Positions 38,901 to 44,297 of a stretch of 64,000 nt of DNA are shown here, one piece after another (the stretch's first letter is position 1; each line of letters begins with the position of its first letter). A program made the position numbers and the translations under genes. The stretch comes from a virus. The notes beneath the pieces are model-generated. The model saw nothing but the letters and a program-made list of their open reading frames with translations. It was not told the DNA's origin and made no database searches. The stretch lies in the IMG/VR virus record IMGVR_UViG_3300031787_000051, positions 20,878-84,877 of that record; one strand, written 5' to 3'.

Positions 38901-39652
38901 AGTTTGTTAAGAAAGAAATTTACGATTATCCATATATAATCACAAGTAAAAAATTATCGCAAAGCAAACCATTAGATATTGTTTTCTTTAGTAATGGTGA
39001 AGCTTGCGCGGAAGAAAACTACGAACATCTGTTGAATATAGCAAAAGACTTGCCTAACATAGTAGTAGGTGTTGATGGTATTAAAGGTCGTGTAGCTAGT
39101 CAACATGAAGCAGCTAGAATGTCAAACACACCTTGGTATTTCTTAGTGAACGCAAAGCTTAAAGTCAATGAAGATTTTAATTTTGATTGGCAACCAGATA
39201 GATTACAGATACCAAAGCATTATATCTTTACTGCTACTAACCCATTAAATGGATTAGAATATGGTCACCAAGCTATTGTCGCCAACAATAAAAAGTTGAC
39301 ACTTAATACTATTGTTAAGGGTCTAGACTTTACACTTGACAGTGAACACGAAGTTGTTAATATTAATTCAGGGATTAGTCGGTTTAATACAAGCAAATGG
39401 GATACTTGGAGAACTGCTTTTAGAGAAGTAGTCAAACTTAAGCATAGCGTAGAAACTATAGGATCTGAAGAAAACAAAGAAAGACTTGACATTTGGCTTA
39501 CCGTGGCTACCGGAGAATACAGCGAATATTGCTTGAAGGGTGCAAACGAAGCGGTCAAGTATTATGAAAGTGTTAAGGGTGACTTTGAGAAACTAAGATT
39601 AACCTATGACTGGGCTTGGATCAAAGAGTACTACGATAATTTATACCCGTAA
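35990..39652 (+). CDS. 1,220-aa repeat protein with C-terminal glycosyltransferase-like domain
   Basis: Start taken at ATG 35990, which overlaps the carbamoyltransferase stop (ATGA) with AAGGTG upstream; the in-frame GTG at 35984 is less likely. Repeats of ~85 residues begin near residues 21, 169, 255, 340, 423, 576, 694 and 824. The consensus is FWaVPxNxDxxxFDFSWxP, then PPYxHxFGTQWxxxGGP, then yVVPxxxGxKYq. Two half-units (DFDFSWHPDD..., FDYSWHHDD...) lie between repeats 1-2 and 5-6. From ~990 a domain homologous to the 310-aa glycosyltransferase-like protein follows (VDGIKG, FLVNAK, NPLNGLEYGH), without its DGDN motif. The repeats themselves look like degenerate copies of this core. Role unknown; a glycan-binding or scaffold protein is plausible. 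Confidence 0.7.
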   Translation: MMVEQKDYDIEERIKLWEQGYWVIPDNVDTEGFDFSWRPSYYDRPYTHQFGTQWQKTGGPKFVIPESEGVKYHDFQTVRHLQHKENFFIKNDKLDFDFSWHPDDTEEPFVYIFIGSIDEEEKIVAEYHVEGAEKQKYISIDLKYKIPPILTFSSQKEFKELVSLYFDTEFWAVPVNVDVSNFDFGWMPNKHEPPYVHVFGTQWDSDGGPCYVVPNNQGTKYQQSQKALRKCMVPIYEIDDTTTVEDLIYEYPSDAFWAVPNNIDKESFDFTWVPNRYDPPYIHQFGTRFNTSDGPAYVVPSNKGYKYHDYPLAAKIPLKKYTLDKINTLQKIISEHRTETFWVVPENLNDEDFDYSWEPPIGEPPYLHQFGTQWNQDAGPALIVPNYMGVKYQTFQIAKKSSDTVIHYIETDLDDLINEFPEDNFWAVPKGLDVSKFDFSWEPRKDEPYLHMFGTQWQNTGGPVYVVADYEGIKYQTFQAAIKLPDESRFTKLTTDEILFDYSWHHDDRDPPYIYKFGVKNEYRDNLKYVLEYKIEGATQTKFVANPIVKLINKNIKKYYIETTLEDLIKQHPDEMFWALNAELNYDKFDFSWEPEDYESPYVHVFGNKESLDLQTYFVIEKHCKEKIQYNYVSELEIDVDSKLDMFYIDRMNKDSLENFEILQEKFPQIKKTRFANGWAEVIASCANKSKTKLFWVLSSEIDYADFDFNYYPSIWQTRMLHVFKTQWTQWGYTYLVNKDSYLIEYKKDKLLEDMSMLNFVNKEAKIKESLHDIYLIDFGNQHTCLETLKDRVPNRNITVIPHDTDYYQTFFSIVESLPTKNEHYIWICSSICDYSNFDFTQTFDTGTSEQMYVFASNNQKFGDTFLVNVNELRMFLPIIKKLDDYPEINFKGEQSVPRLPAPVTIVDDDTLVNSIHNQVDFPYQVLITADNKNMRHEDIDTMSLWKAEDKTVIITSTGASRIIAPKETSKFVKKEIYDYPYIITSKKLSQSKPLDIVFFSNGEACAEENYEHLLNIAKDLPNIVVGVDGIKGRVASQHEAARMSNTPWYFLVNAKLKVNEDFNFDWQPDRLQIPKHYIFTATNPLNGLEYGHQAIVANNKKLTLNTIVKGLDFTLDSEHEVVNINSGISRFNTSKWDTWRTAFREVVKLKHSVETIGSEENKERLDIWLTVATGEYSEYCLKGANEAVKYYESVKGDFEKLRLTYDWAWIKEYYDNLYP
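36046..38600 (+). repeat. Tandem protein-coding repeats, about 256-bp period where uninterrupted
   Basis: Unit starts (the FW codons) lie near 36496, 36752, 37008 and 37258, giving a period close to 256 bases. Further units start near 36050, 37717, 38069 and 38459. Protein similarity is clear in units 1-5 and decays in units 6-8, so the array grew by duplication long ago and is not a recent DNA repeat. Confidence 0.7.
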
Positions 39653-39654
39653 TT

Positions 39655-39662
39655 TATAAATA
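39655..39662 (+). promoter_or_regulatory. T4-type late promoter octamer TATAAATA, exactly 5 bases before an ATG
   Basis: A perfect consensus octamer just after the repeat-protein stop. With T4 spacing the first transcribed base would be the A of the ATG at 39668, giving a leaderless transcript. No ribosome site is visible for that gene. Confidence 0.6.
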
Positions 39663-39667
39663 ATTAT

Positions 39668-39805
39668 ATGTCAGTTGAAGGATTATATTTTGTAATTGGA
39701 TTTCTGCTTGGGGTTTTATTAACCGGTTGTATCTGTTTGGCTTGTGTTTTAATATACCATGAATGGATAAGTAAAGAAAAGCCACTGAGCGATTACGAAG
39801 ATTAG
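39668..39805 (+). CDS. 45-aa single-span membrane protein
   Basis: ATG at 39668, stop TAG at 39803. Residues 5-30 are strongly hydrophobic (LYFVIGFLLGVLLTGCICLA) and form one membrane segment. The tail is short and charged (HEWISKEKPLSDYED), probably cytoplasmic. It has a TATAAATA promoter 5 bases upstream and no Shine-Dalgarno. Unknown function; small late membrane proteins in phages can be lysis regulators or superinfection factors, which here is only a guess. Confidence 0.55.
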   Translation: MSVEGLYFVIGFLLGVLLTGCICLACVLIYHEWISKEKPLSDYED

Positions 39806-39819
39806 TTTATTTCGACATA

Positions 39820-40014
39820 ATGACATATAACCGGGAATTATATGTGAATTATGTATTAATTGTTGCTGTTATTATCTCAGGACATATCCATGAAAGTCAA
39901 TGGAAAACATTTGACAGAATGGAAGAATGTTTAGAAGTCGCACGTAGCATCACACACAATAGACCAAACATGACCGCATTTTGTGTGCCCGAACAACAAG
40001 TTAAGAAACCCTAA
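39820..40014 (+). CDS. Small two-cysteine protein with N-terminal hydrophobic segment
   Basis: 64 aa. A hydrophobic stretch (YVNYVLIVAVIISG) at residues 8-21 may be a signal peptide or membrane anchor. It is followed by two Cys 18 residues apart (MEECLEVARSI ... MTAFCVP). The same plan, hydrophobic start then E/T-C-x(~18-22)-C, is seen in two other small genes at 40403 and 40604. I see no strong ribosome site. Function unknown; a small periplasmic or membrane protein is the likely product. Confidence 0.55.
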   Translation: MTYNRELYVNYVLIVAVIISGHIHESQWKTFDRMEECLEVARSITHNRPNMTAFCVPEQQVKKP

Positions 40015-40018
40015 TTTG

Positions 40019-40047
40019 TTGACAATCTTTCCGAATAAATATAAACT
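40019..40047 (+). promoter_or_regulatory. Sigma70-like promoter for the tmRNA gene
   Basis: TTGACA at 40019-40024, 17 bases, then TAAACT at 40042-40047 (weak -10; TATAAA overlaps at 40040). It lies directly after the preceding stop and just ahead of the tmRNA acceptor piece, so transcription would begin near 40054. Confidence 0.55.
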
Positions 40048-40053
40048 ACAGGT

Positions 40054-40118
40054 TATTGCTGTATGAAGCAACCCCAAAAGGGTTCTGGACGCGGGTTCGA
40101 CTCCCGCCTGGTCCACCA
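40054..40118 (+). other. tmRNA acceptor piece
   Basis: Contains a small hairpin (AACCC 40070-40074 with GGGTT 40080-40084), then GGACGCGGGTTCGACTCCCG, almost the same as the 3' end of E. coli tmRNA, with encoded CCA at 40116-40118. It is not a complete tRNA because no D- or anticodon arm precedes the T-arm. Confidence 0.85.
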
Positions 40119-40199
40119 AAAGCAAATGGCTTCGGATACTGTGCGGCCGCTACGGTTCCTGAATGTTGGTATAATAAGTAGCTCCAACTTGCTTTTGAT
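40119..40199 (+). other. tmRNA intervening segment
   Basis: Lies between the encoded CCA and the coding-piece 5' end. AAAGCAA (40119-40125) pairs with TTGCTTT (40189-40195), forming a stem that closes the loop. A second stem (GTTGG 40165-40169 with CCAAC 40184-40188) lies inside. Such a processed loop is expected of permuted tmRNA precursors. Confidence 0.75.
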
Positions 40200-40360
40200 G
40201 GGCCAGACATGGTTTCGACAGGGTCAAGAGTAGGCGAGTGGACAGCACGGTAGGCGATGACCGTAAATCAAGCAAAATTATAACTGCAAACGCAGCTAAC
40301 GATGAGGTTTTTGCTCTAGCAGCATGATCTCCGGGGGAACTATCCCTTGTTACCAAAAAT
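40200..40360 (+). other. tmRNA coding piece with proteolysis tag
   Basis: GGGCCAG acceptor strand at 40200-40206, TGGTTTCGACA signature, a pseudoknot-like stem (ACGGT with ACCGT around 40247-40264), then the tag frame 40286-40327. The tag ends ALAA, the typical ClpXP degron. The exact 3' end is uncertain. Confidence 0.85.
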
Positions 40361-40363
40361 AGT

Positions 40364-40388
40364 AATAGGGACTTCGGTCCCTATTTTT
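40364..40388 (+). terminator. Rho-independent terminator of the tmRNA gene
   Basis: A nine-base-pair stem (AATAGGGAC with GTCCCTATT) closed by a TTCG tetraloop and followed by T residues. It is placed right after the tmRNA coding piece. Confidence 0.9.
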
Positions 40389-40402
40389 AACTAAATAATA
40401 GT

Positions 40403-40603
40403 ATGTGGATTCTCATTATCAGTATGTATTTGCCACAATCTTATGGCTTTACACAAAGTCAGGGAGTTATACAGGCTCCTCAGCCTAGTTACGAAACATG
40501 TATGCGTGAAAAAGAAAGAATCAGGGCTACTTGGTATACAGATGGTTACAGAGTAAGTCCAAGATGTATCTACATTAAATATTACAATTCACCCGGTGGT
40601 TGA
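40403..40603 (+). CDS. Small secreted-type two-cysteine protein
   Basis: 66 aa. It starts MWILIISMYLPQSYGFTQSQ, a likely short signal peptide. Two Cys lie 22 residues apart (YETCMREKERI ... SPRCIYIKYY). It resembles the minus-strand neighbour (MWVLLIIVLSS start; ECRKELTKA ... GNC). The upstream sequence ACTAAATA (40390-40397), 5 bases before the ATG, fits a variant late promoter with a leaderless start, and no ribosome site is visible. Its TGA stop directly abuts the stop of the opposite gene. Unknown function; probably periplasmic with one disulfide. Confidence 0.55.
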   Translation: MWILIISMYLPQSYGFTQSQGVIQAPQPSYETCMREKERIRATWYTDGYRVSPRCIYIKYYNSPGG

Positions 40604-40807
40604 TTATTGATCAAATGTTTTGTTTGGTGTAAGATAATCTTTAAAAGTACAATTTCCTGATATTTGTGTGTCTTTTAAATATAGTGCTTGCATAGCCTTA
40701 GTCAATTCTTTCCTACACTCACTTTCAGTAAGATAAAAGTTATTAACACTTCCTTTATGTCTATAAGGAGGTTCAGAACTAAGAACGATTATAAGTAATA
40801 CCCACAT
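40604..40807 (-). CDS. Small secreted-type two-cysteine protein, minus strand
   Basis: 67 aa. The N-terminus MWVLLIIVLSSEPPYRHKGS is a short hydrophobic signal-like segment. ECRKELTKAM and GNCTFKDYL place two Cys 22 residues apart, the same spacing as in the plus-strand neighbour. The ATG follows the amidotransferase-like stop by one base, so the two minus genes form a unit. Unknown function. Confidence 0.55.
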   Translation of the reverse strand: MWVLLIIVLSSEPPYRHKGSVNNFYLTESECRKELTKAMQALYLKDTQISGNCTFKDYLTPNKTFDQ

Positions 40808-40808
40808 A

Positions 40809-41453
40809 TTATTTCTTTAGTAAGCGATATGTAAAATCCAACAATAATTTACCATGAGTGTTGTTATGATAATGTCTACGCATCCAACTATAACCATCAT
40901 ACCAATGCTTTTCACTCTCTGGATGACAACCTATTAATCCGACATTATCTTGAATAATAGCCATTGGATCGCCGTTCTTGTATCTAGCGATAGTTTCAAA
41001 TTTACTCTCATCCCCGACCAAAGCACACCCGTCAAAGAAGTACATATTCATAGGATTGTTTTCCCATGTGATTTGAATGTTTTTTGCGTGGGGTCGGCGT
41101 GTGTCGGTACCTGGTCTTTTTATATATTGAACCACTCTTGTCGTATTCAATAGCCCTAAGTATTCAGTGTCGGCCCAATAAGCACCCATACAAATTCCTA
41201 AGTACTTTCCACCTGATGCGACAAAGTTCCGTATGGACTGAGCATGAATTTTCATCAGATATTTGTAAGTATCGCTGTCTCCGATTCCTCCGGGAACTGC
41301 AATAATATCCACATCATCAAAAAAGTCATCCTCTAGTTCATGTTTTGTGAAAATCTTGAATCTAAAGTGTGGGCTTAATGCTTTGATAATCCCATTTCCG
41401 CTTTGCACTGAACACTTAGGTTGGTGTAAAAATAAAGCTATTGTTGGGAGCAT
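40809..41453 (-). CDS. Class I glutamine-amidotransferase-like protein (BPL_N-like)
   Basis: 214 aa from the ATG at 41453. A longer start at 41474 adds seven residues but begins inside the terminator region with no ribosome site. VDIIAVPGGIGDSD is the expected strand-turn. KYLGICMGAYWAD carries the nucleophilic-elbow Cys (G-x-C-x-G). CHPESEKHW gives a catalytic-type His-Pro-Glu. This matches the small GATase-1 relatives similar to the biotin-protein-ligase N-terminal domain. The acceptor of any amide nitrogen is unknown. A GATAAATA octamer lies 8 bases upstream of the chosen ATG, almost leaderless. Confidence 0.7.
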   Translation of the reverse strand: MLPTIALFLHQPKCSVQSGNGIIKALSPHFRFKIFTKHELEDDFFDDVDIIAVPGGIGDSDTYKYLMKIHAQSIRNFVASGGKYLGICMGAYWADTEYLGLLNTTRVVQYIKRPGTDTRRPHAKNIQITWENNPMNMYFFDGCALVGDESKFETIARYKNGDPMAIIQDNVGLIGCHPESEKHWYDGYSWMRRHYHNNTHGKLLLDFTYRLLKK

Positions 41454-41461
41454 GATATGTC

Positions 41462-41469
41462 TATTTATC
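41462..41469 (-). promoter_or_regulatory. T4-type late promoter octamer GATAAATA (minus strand)
   Basis: Reads TATTTATC on the plus strand. It sits between the bidirectional terminator and the amidotransferase-like gene and supports the ATG at 41453 as the true start. Confidence 0.55.
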
Positions 41470-41474
41470 TCCAT

Positions 41475-41500
41475 TAAAAAAGCCCCGAAGGGCTTATTTT
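41475..41500 (-). terminator. Rho-independent terminator of the pstS-porin operon
   Basis: On the minus strand: AAGCCC, TTCG loop, GGGCTT followed by a T-run. It overlaps the porin stop codon region. The hairpin also has T residues on the other side, so it could work in both directions. Confidence 0.85.
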
Positions 41501-42905
41501 AGAAGCTTAACTGACTCCTGAACATGATTGCTCTGTCACCGTTTACACGACTACCTGAGCTACCTACAAGACTGTCAAACTTTGTGTCTACGTAGTTTAA
41601 CATAAAGCGTAGATTATCTGTACAGAACCAAGTAACTCCATAAGTCATAGCAGTAGCACGATTTGATTTGCCAGTAACTACAGTAATATCACTAGCATCA
41701 AACTCGCTGATACGCACACCTACCTGCCATGCACCCTTACCACCTTTATCAGTTGGGTTGTTAGGTTTGATCCAATTAAAGATACCATCTTTGTAGTTGT
41801 GACTTTCGCCTGTCAAGTTATACAAAGCTTGCACATAGTATCCATTTATTTTCTGATCGTTACCTGTAGTAGGATCATAATTGAATTGGAACTGTTCACC
41901 TTGTACCTTTAGACCATTATAAGCAAATGCTGCTTCAAGACCTTGGCGTGTTCTTGTAGTAGTACCACTTAACGCTGGACCTGTGAACCATGCTGATTGA
42001 CTGCGTGATTCTGTTCTACCGCTTGCTGGTGTAACACCACCTTTAACTTCGCCTGTGCTATATGCTGCACCTAAGTGTAATACATATGCTTTGCTACCTT
42101 GTAATTCGGCTACGTTTGTTACAACACGACCGATGTAATCAAAGCCATCATTAGATGCATCTTTGTTAGCACGACCACGGCTTAGTGCTACTTGATAGAG
42201 TAGACCAGGCTTAGGAATACCATGTAACATAAAGCCAGTTTCTTTTCCTGGTATAAACTCACCATCAGTATTACCAATTAAACTACGCTCCATAAAATCA
42301 ATATTGTTAGAGCTTGTTAATTGTTCTAAACTAAAAGGCATTTTAAACAAACCAAACTGAAATTGCATTTCAGGATTAGCAGCATAGTTTACCCACATTT
42401 CATCTGCTGTTGTAGTAGTTGCAGAGGCACCTACTTCATTGCCGAAGTTAGCAAGTAACTGATATCTAAAGTCTTTGGCGAACTGTCCACGTACACCAAA
42501 TCTAGCACGACGAACTTCTGCTAGGTTCTGATACGAATCTGTGGTTTGACCTGCACCATAAGCGGGGTCGTACTGACGATAGTCCATATGAAGTCTACCT
42601 GTAAGTTGGATGGTATTGTTTCCATCTTTACTTTTGAGTCCGATCCCGTTTTCGGTAACTGAACCATCGTTTGCTCTAGCTTGTCTCCACTTGTTGTTAT
42701 CGCTAACATCTTTGTCGATTCTTTGTTCTGCAAACTTTTTGTTTTCTTCTCTTTCTTCATATGCTTGGAGTTTAGAATTATACTCTTGTTGTGTAAGAAT
42801 GCCTTTATCTCTAAGAATACTTAATGTTTCTTTGTACTCATCAGCAAAAGCAGGTATTGCAGTTGCTAATGCTAATATAATACTTAATTTTGCAAATTTT
42901 TTCAT
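41499..42905 (-). CDS. OprO/OprP-type phosphate-selective porin
   Basis: 468 aa. Signal peptide MKKFAKLSIILALATAIPAFA, then a short coiled-coil segment (ETLSILRDKGILTQQEYNSK) usual in this porin family. The barrel part has alternating strands (IQLTGRLHMDYRQYD, RRARFGVRGQFAKDFRYQL, FQFGLFKMPFSLEQLTSS) and ends in Phe (FRSQLSF), the outer-membrane insertion signal. Family members form anion/phosphate-selective trimers in the outer membrane. It follows pstS by 9 bases in the same operon and ends at a strong terminator. Substrate selectivity is inferred from family and from pstS. A porin gene in a phage is unusual. Confidence 0.82.
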   Translation of the reverse strand: MKKFAKLSIILALATAIPAFADEYKETLSILRDKGILTQQEYNSKLQAYEEREENKKFAEQRIDKDVSDNNKWRQARANDGSVTENGIGLKSKDGNNTIQLTGRLHMDYRQYDPAYGAGQTTDSYQNLAEVRRARFGVRGQFAKDFRYQLLANFGNEVGASATTTTADEMWVNYAANPEMQFQFGLFKMPFSLEQLTSSNNIDFMERSLIGNTDGEFIPGKETGFMLHGIPKPGLLYQVALSRGRANKDASNDGFDYIGRVVTNVAELQGSKAYVLHLGAAYSTGEVKGGVTPASGRTESRSQSAWFTGPALSGTTTRTRQGLEAAFAYNGLKVQGEQFQFNYDPTTGNDQKINGYYVQALYNLTGESHNYKDGIFNWIKPNNPTDKGGKGAWQVGVRISEFDASDITVVTGKSNRATAMTYGVTWFCTDNLRFMLNYVDTKFDSLVGSSGSRVNGDRAIMFRSQLSF

Positions 42906-42914
42906 GATTTTCCC

Positions 42915-43940
42915 TTATTTCCAAATTGCGTTACCATCTGGACCTTTGAAGTCACGGCGCCAGTTTTCTTGTATCAACTTAATAACTGACTGTGGTAAGT
43001 GAACATATTCTAATTCTTCACTCATCTTGCTACCATTTTTGTAACTCCAATCAAAGAATTTCAAAATAGCACGACCAGTTAATGCATCTGCTTGTTGTTT
43101 GTGCATTAGAATAAAACTTGCGCCAGTTGCAGGCCATGCGTCTTTGCCTGTTTGCCAAGTTAATAATAAGTACATGCCAGGAGCATTATTCCAGTCTGCA
43201 TTAGCTGTTGCTGCTTTGAATGTACTGTCATCTGGTTGAATAAAATTGCCATCACGATTTTTTAATTGCGTATGTGCGATTTTGTTTCTTTTAGCATATG
43301 CATATTCTACATAACCAAAAGCACCTTTGATGCGCTGAACTTGCGCTGCTACACCTTCATTACCTTTACCACCTACACCTACTGGCCATTTAACTGCTGT
43401 GCCCTCGCCTACTGTTTTTTGAAAGTCTGCGTTTGCTTTGCTTAGATAATTTGTCCAAATAAATGTTGTACCTGATCCATCTGCACGATGTACGACTGTG
43501 ATATTTAATGCAGGTAATGTAACTCCAGGATTTATTTCGGCAATAGCTTTGTCATTCCATTTAGTAATTTTACCTAAATGTATGTTAGCAATAACATCAC
43601 TTGTTAATTTTAGTTGACCACCTTGTATACCATCTAAGTTTACAACTGGAACAACTCCACCTATGATAGCTGGAAATTGCACTAGTCCTTCTTTCTCAAG
43701 TTCTTCTGGTTTTAATGGCATATCACTTGCACCAAAGTCAACTGTTTTTGCTTTGATTTGACGAATACCGCCACCACTACCAATGCTCTGATAATTCAAT
43801 CCTATCCCAGTTTGTGCTTTATAAGCTTCTGCCCACTTTGCGTAAATCGGATATGGAAAAGTCGCACCTGCCCCAGTAAATTCTGCTGACATTGCGACTT
43901 GTGAAACCATTAAGGTTAATAATGCAAATACCTTTTTCAT
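42915..43940 (-). CDS. pstS: PstS phosphate ABC-transporter periplasmic binding protein
   Basis: 341 aa from the ATG at 43940, chosen because AAAGGAG precedes it and a signal peptide (MKKVFALLTLMVSQVAMSA) starts there; an in-frame upstream ATG at 43979 adds 13 residues without a ribosome site. Phosphate-binding landmarks: GAGATFPYPIYAKW, SIGSGGGIRQI, VDFGASDMPL, VVHRADGSGTTFIWTNYLS, GNEGVAAQV and GAFGYVEYAYA. It binds phosphate in the periplasm and hands it to host PstCAB. pstS is a known auxiliary gene of marine cyanophages and related viruses. A Pho-box-like site lies upstream and the porin gene is downstream. Confidence 0.93.
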   Translation of the reverse strand: MKKVFALLTLMVSQVAMSAEFTGAGATFPYPIYAKWAEAYKAQTGIGLNYQSIGSGGGIRQIKAKTVDFGASDMPLKPEELEKEGLVQFPAIIGGVVPVVNLDGIQGGQLKLTSDVIANIHLGKITKWNDKAIAEINPGVTLPALNITVVHRADGSGTTFIWTNYLSKANADFQKTVGEGTAVKWPVGVGGKGNEGVAAQVQRIKGAFGYVEYAYAKRNKIAHTQLKNRDGNFIQPDDSTFKAATANADWNNAPGMYLLLTWQTGKDAWPATGASFILMHKQQADALTGRAILKFFDWSYKNGSKMSEELEYVHLPQSVIKLIQENWRRDFKGPDGNAIWK

Positions 43941-44000
43941 ACTGTGTGTCTCCTTTAAATAAAAAATATTCATTTGCAATAAATATTTAATAGTTATAGT

Positions 44001-44018
44001 ATGACAATTCTGTTACAA
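44001..44018 (-). promoter_or_regulatory. Pho-box-like PhoB site upstream of pstS
   Basis: On the minus strand: TTGTAAC-AGAA-TTGTCAT, two 7-mers 4 bases apart. Compared with CTGTCAT-N4-CTGTCAT, the second half matches 6/7 and the first 4/7. An AT-rich -10-like region (TATTAAAT) follows about 10 bases later and pstS begins 60 bases downstream. Confidence 0.6.
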
Positions 44019-44042
44019 AACCTCATTTTTTAAAAATATTTT

Positions 44043-44297
44043 ATGGAACTCAAAGTTGCTTTGGATTGGCAAATCATTAGCGCCAACCTACGGAAAGACT
44101 TGAAGAATGTTAGTCATAACCCAGACTTAAAGAAAATGCTTCAGAATATTGAAGATATGGTTACTGAATTAAGTAGGTCTGAAGTTATTGCTAGGCAAAC
44201 TAAAAGAACTAGTATGCTGGCAAGTCAAATTGAAAAAATTAATAAGAGTATTAATCACCTACAAAAATTAATACTCATTGCTCAAATAATGAATTAA
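44043..44297 (+). CDS. Small coiled-coil protein, unknown function
   Basis: 84 aa, mostly helical with heptad-like spacing (LKKMLQNIEDMVTELSRSEV, SQIEKINKSINHLQKLILIA). It stands alone on the plus strand between two minus-strand operons, opposite the pstS promoter. Its TAA stop overlaps the stop codon of the opposite gene within a TTAA palindrome. The ribosome site is poor and no clear promoter is seen; AATAAATA at 43978 is 57 bases away. I do not recognise the family. Confidence 0.55.
   Translation: MELKVALDWQIISANLRKDLKNVSHNPDLKKMLQNIEDMVTELSRSEVIARQTKRTSMLASQIEKINKSINHLQKLILIAQIMN

Larger units (their letters stand above)
40054..40360 (+). ncRNA. ssrA: Circularly permuted two-piece tmRNA (approximate ends)
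   Basis: tmRNA with the 3' acceptor part encoded before the tag-coding part. The acceptor piece ends in T-arm GCGGG-TTCGACT-CCCGC (40091-40107), CTGGTCC (40108-40114) and ACCA (40115-40118). The coding piece begins GGGCCAG (40200-40206), which pairs over 7 bp with CTGGTCC, and continues ACATGGTTTCGACAGG, the tmRNA D-region signature. The tag frame follows: GCA resume codon at 40286, 13 codons reading ANAANDEVFALAA, TGA at 40325-40327. An intervening segment of 81 bases should be removed during maturation. The gene has its own promoter and a strong terminator. tmRNA rescues stalled ribosomes and tags the product for degradation. The outer ends (40054 and ~40360) are estimates. Confidence 0.9.

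Noticed and set aside
40032-40045. AATAAATA before the tmRNA as a late promoter
   Set aside because: A TTGACA-17-TAAACT arrangement covers the same bases and better explains an independent RNA gene; late use remains possible but is not needed.
40070-40118. Possible tRNA gene (T-arm plus CCA)
   Set aside because: No D-arm or anticodon arm lies before it, and the 7-base acceptor strand is completed by the downstream tmRNA coding piece, so it is the tmRNA acceptor half.
40170-40175. TATAAT inside the tmRNA spacer as a separate promoter
   Set aside because: No -35 box at a usable distance, and it lies in the processed loop of the precursor.
43978-43985. AATAAATA as late promoter for the 84-aa gene
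   Set aside because: It is 57 bases from the ATG, outside the spacing of the other octamers, and lies in an AT-rich palindromic stretch in the pstS leader.
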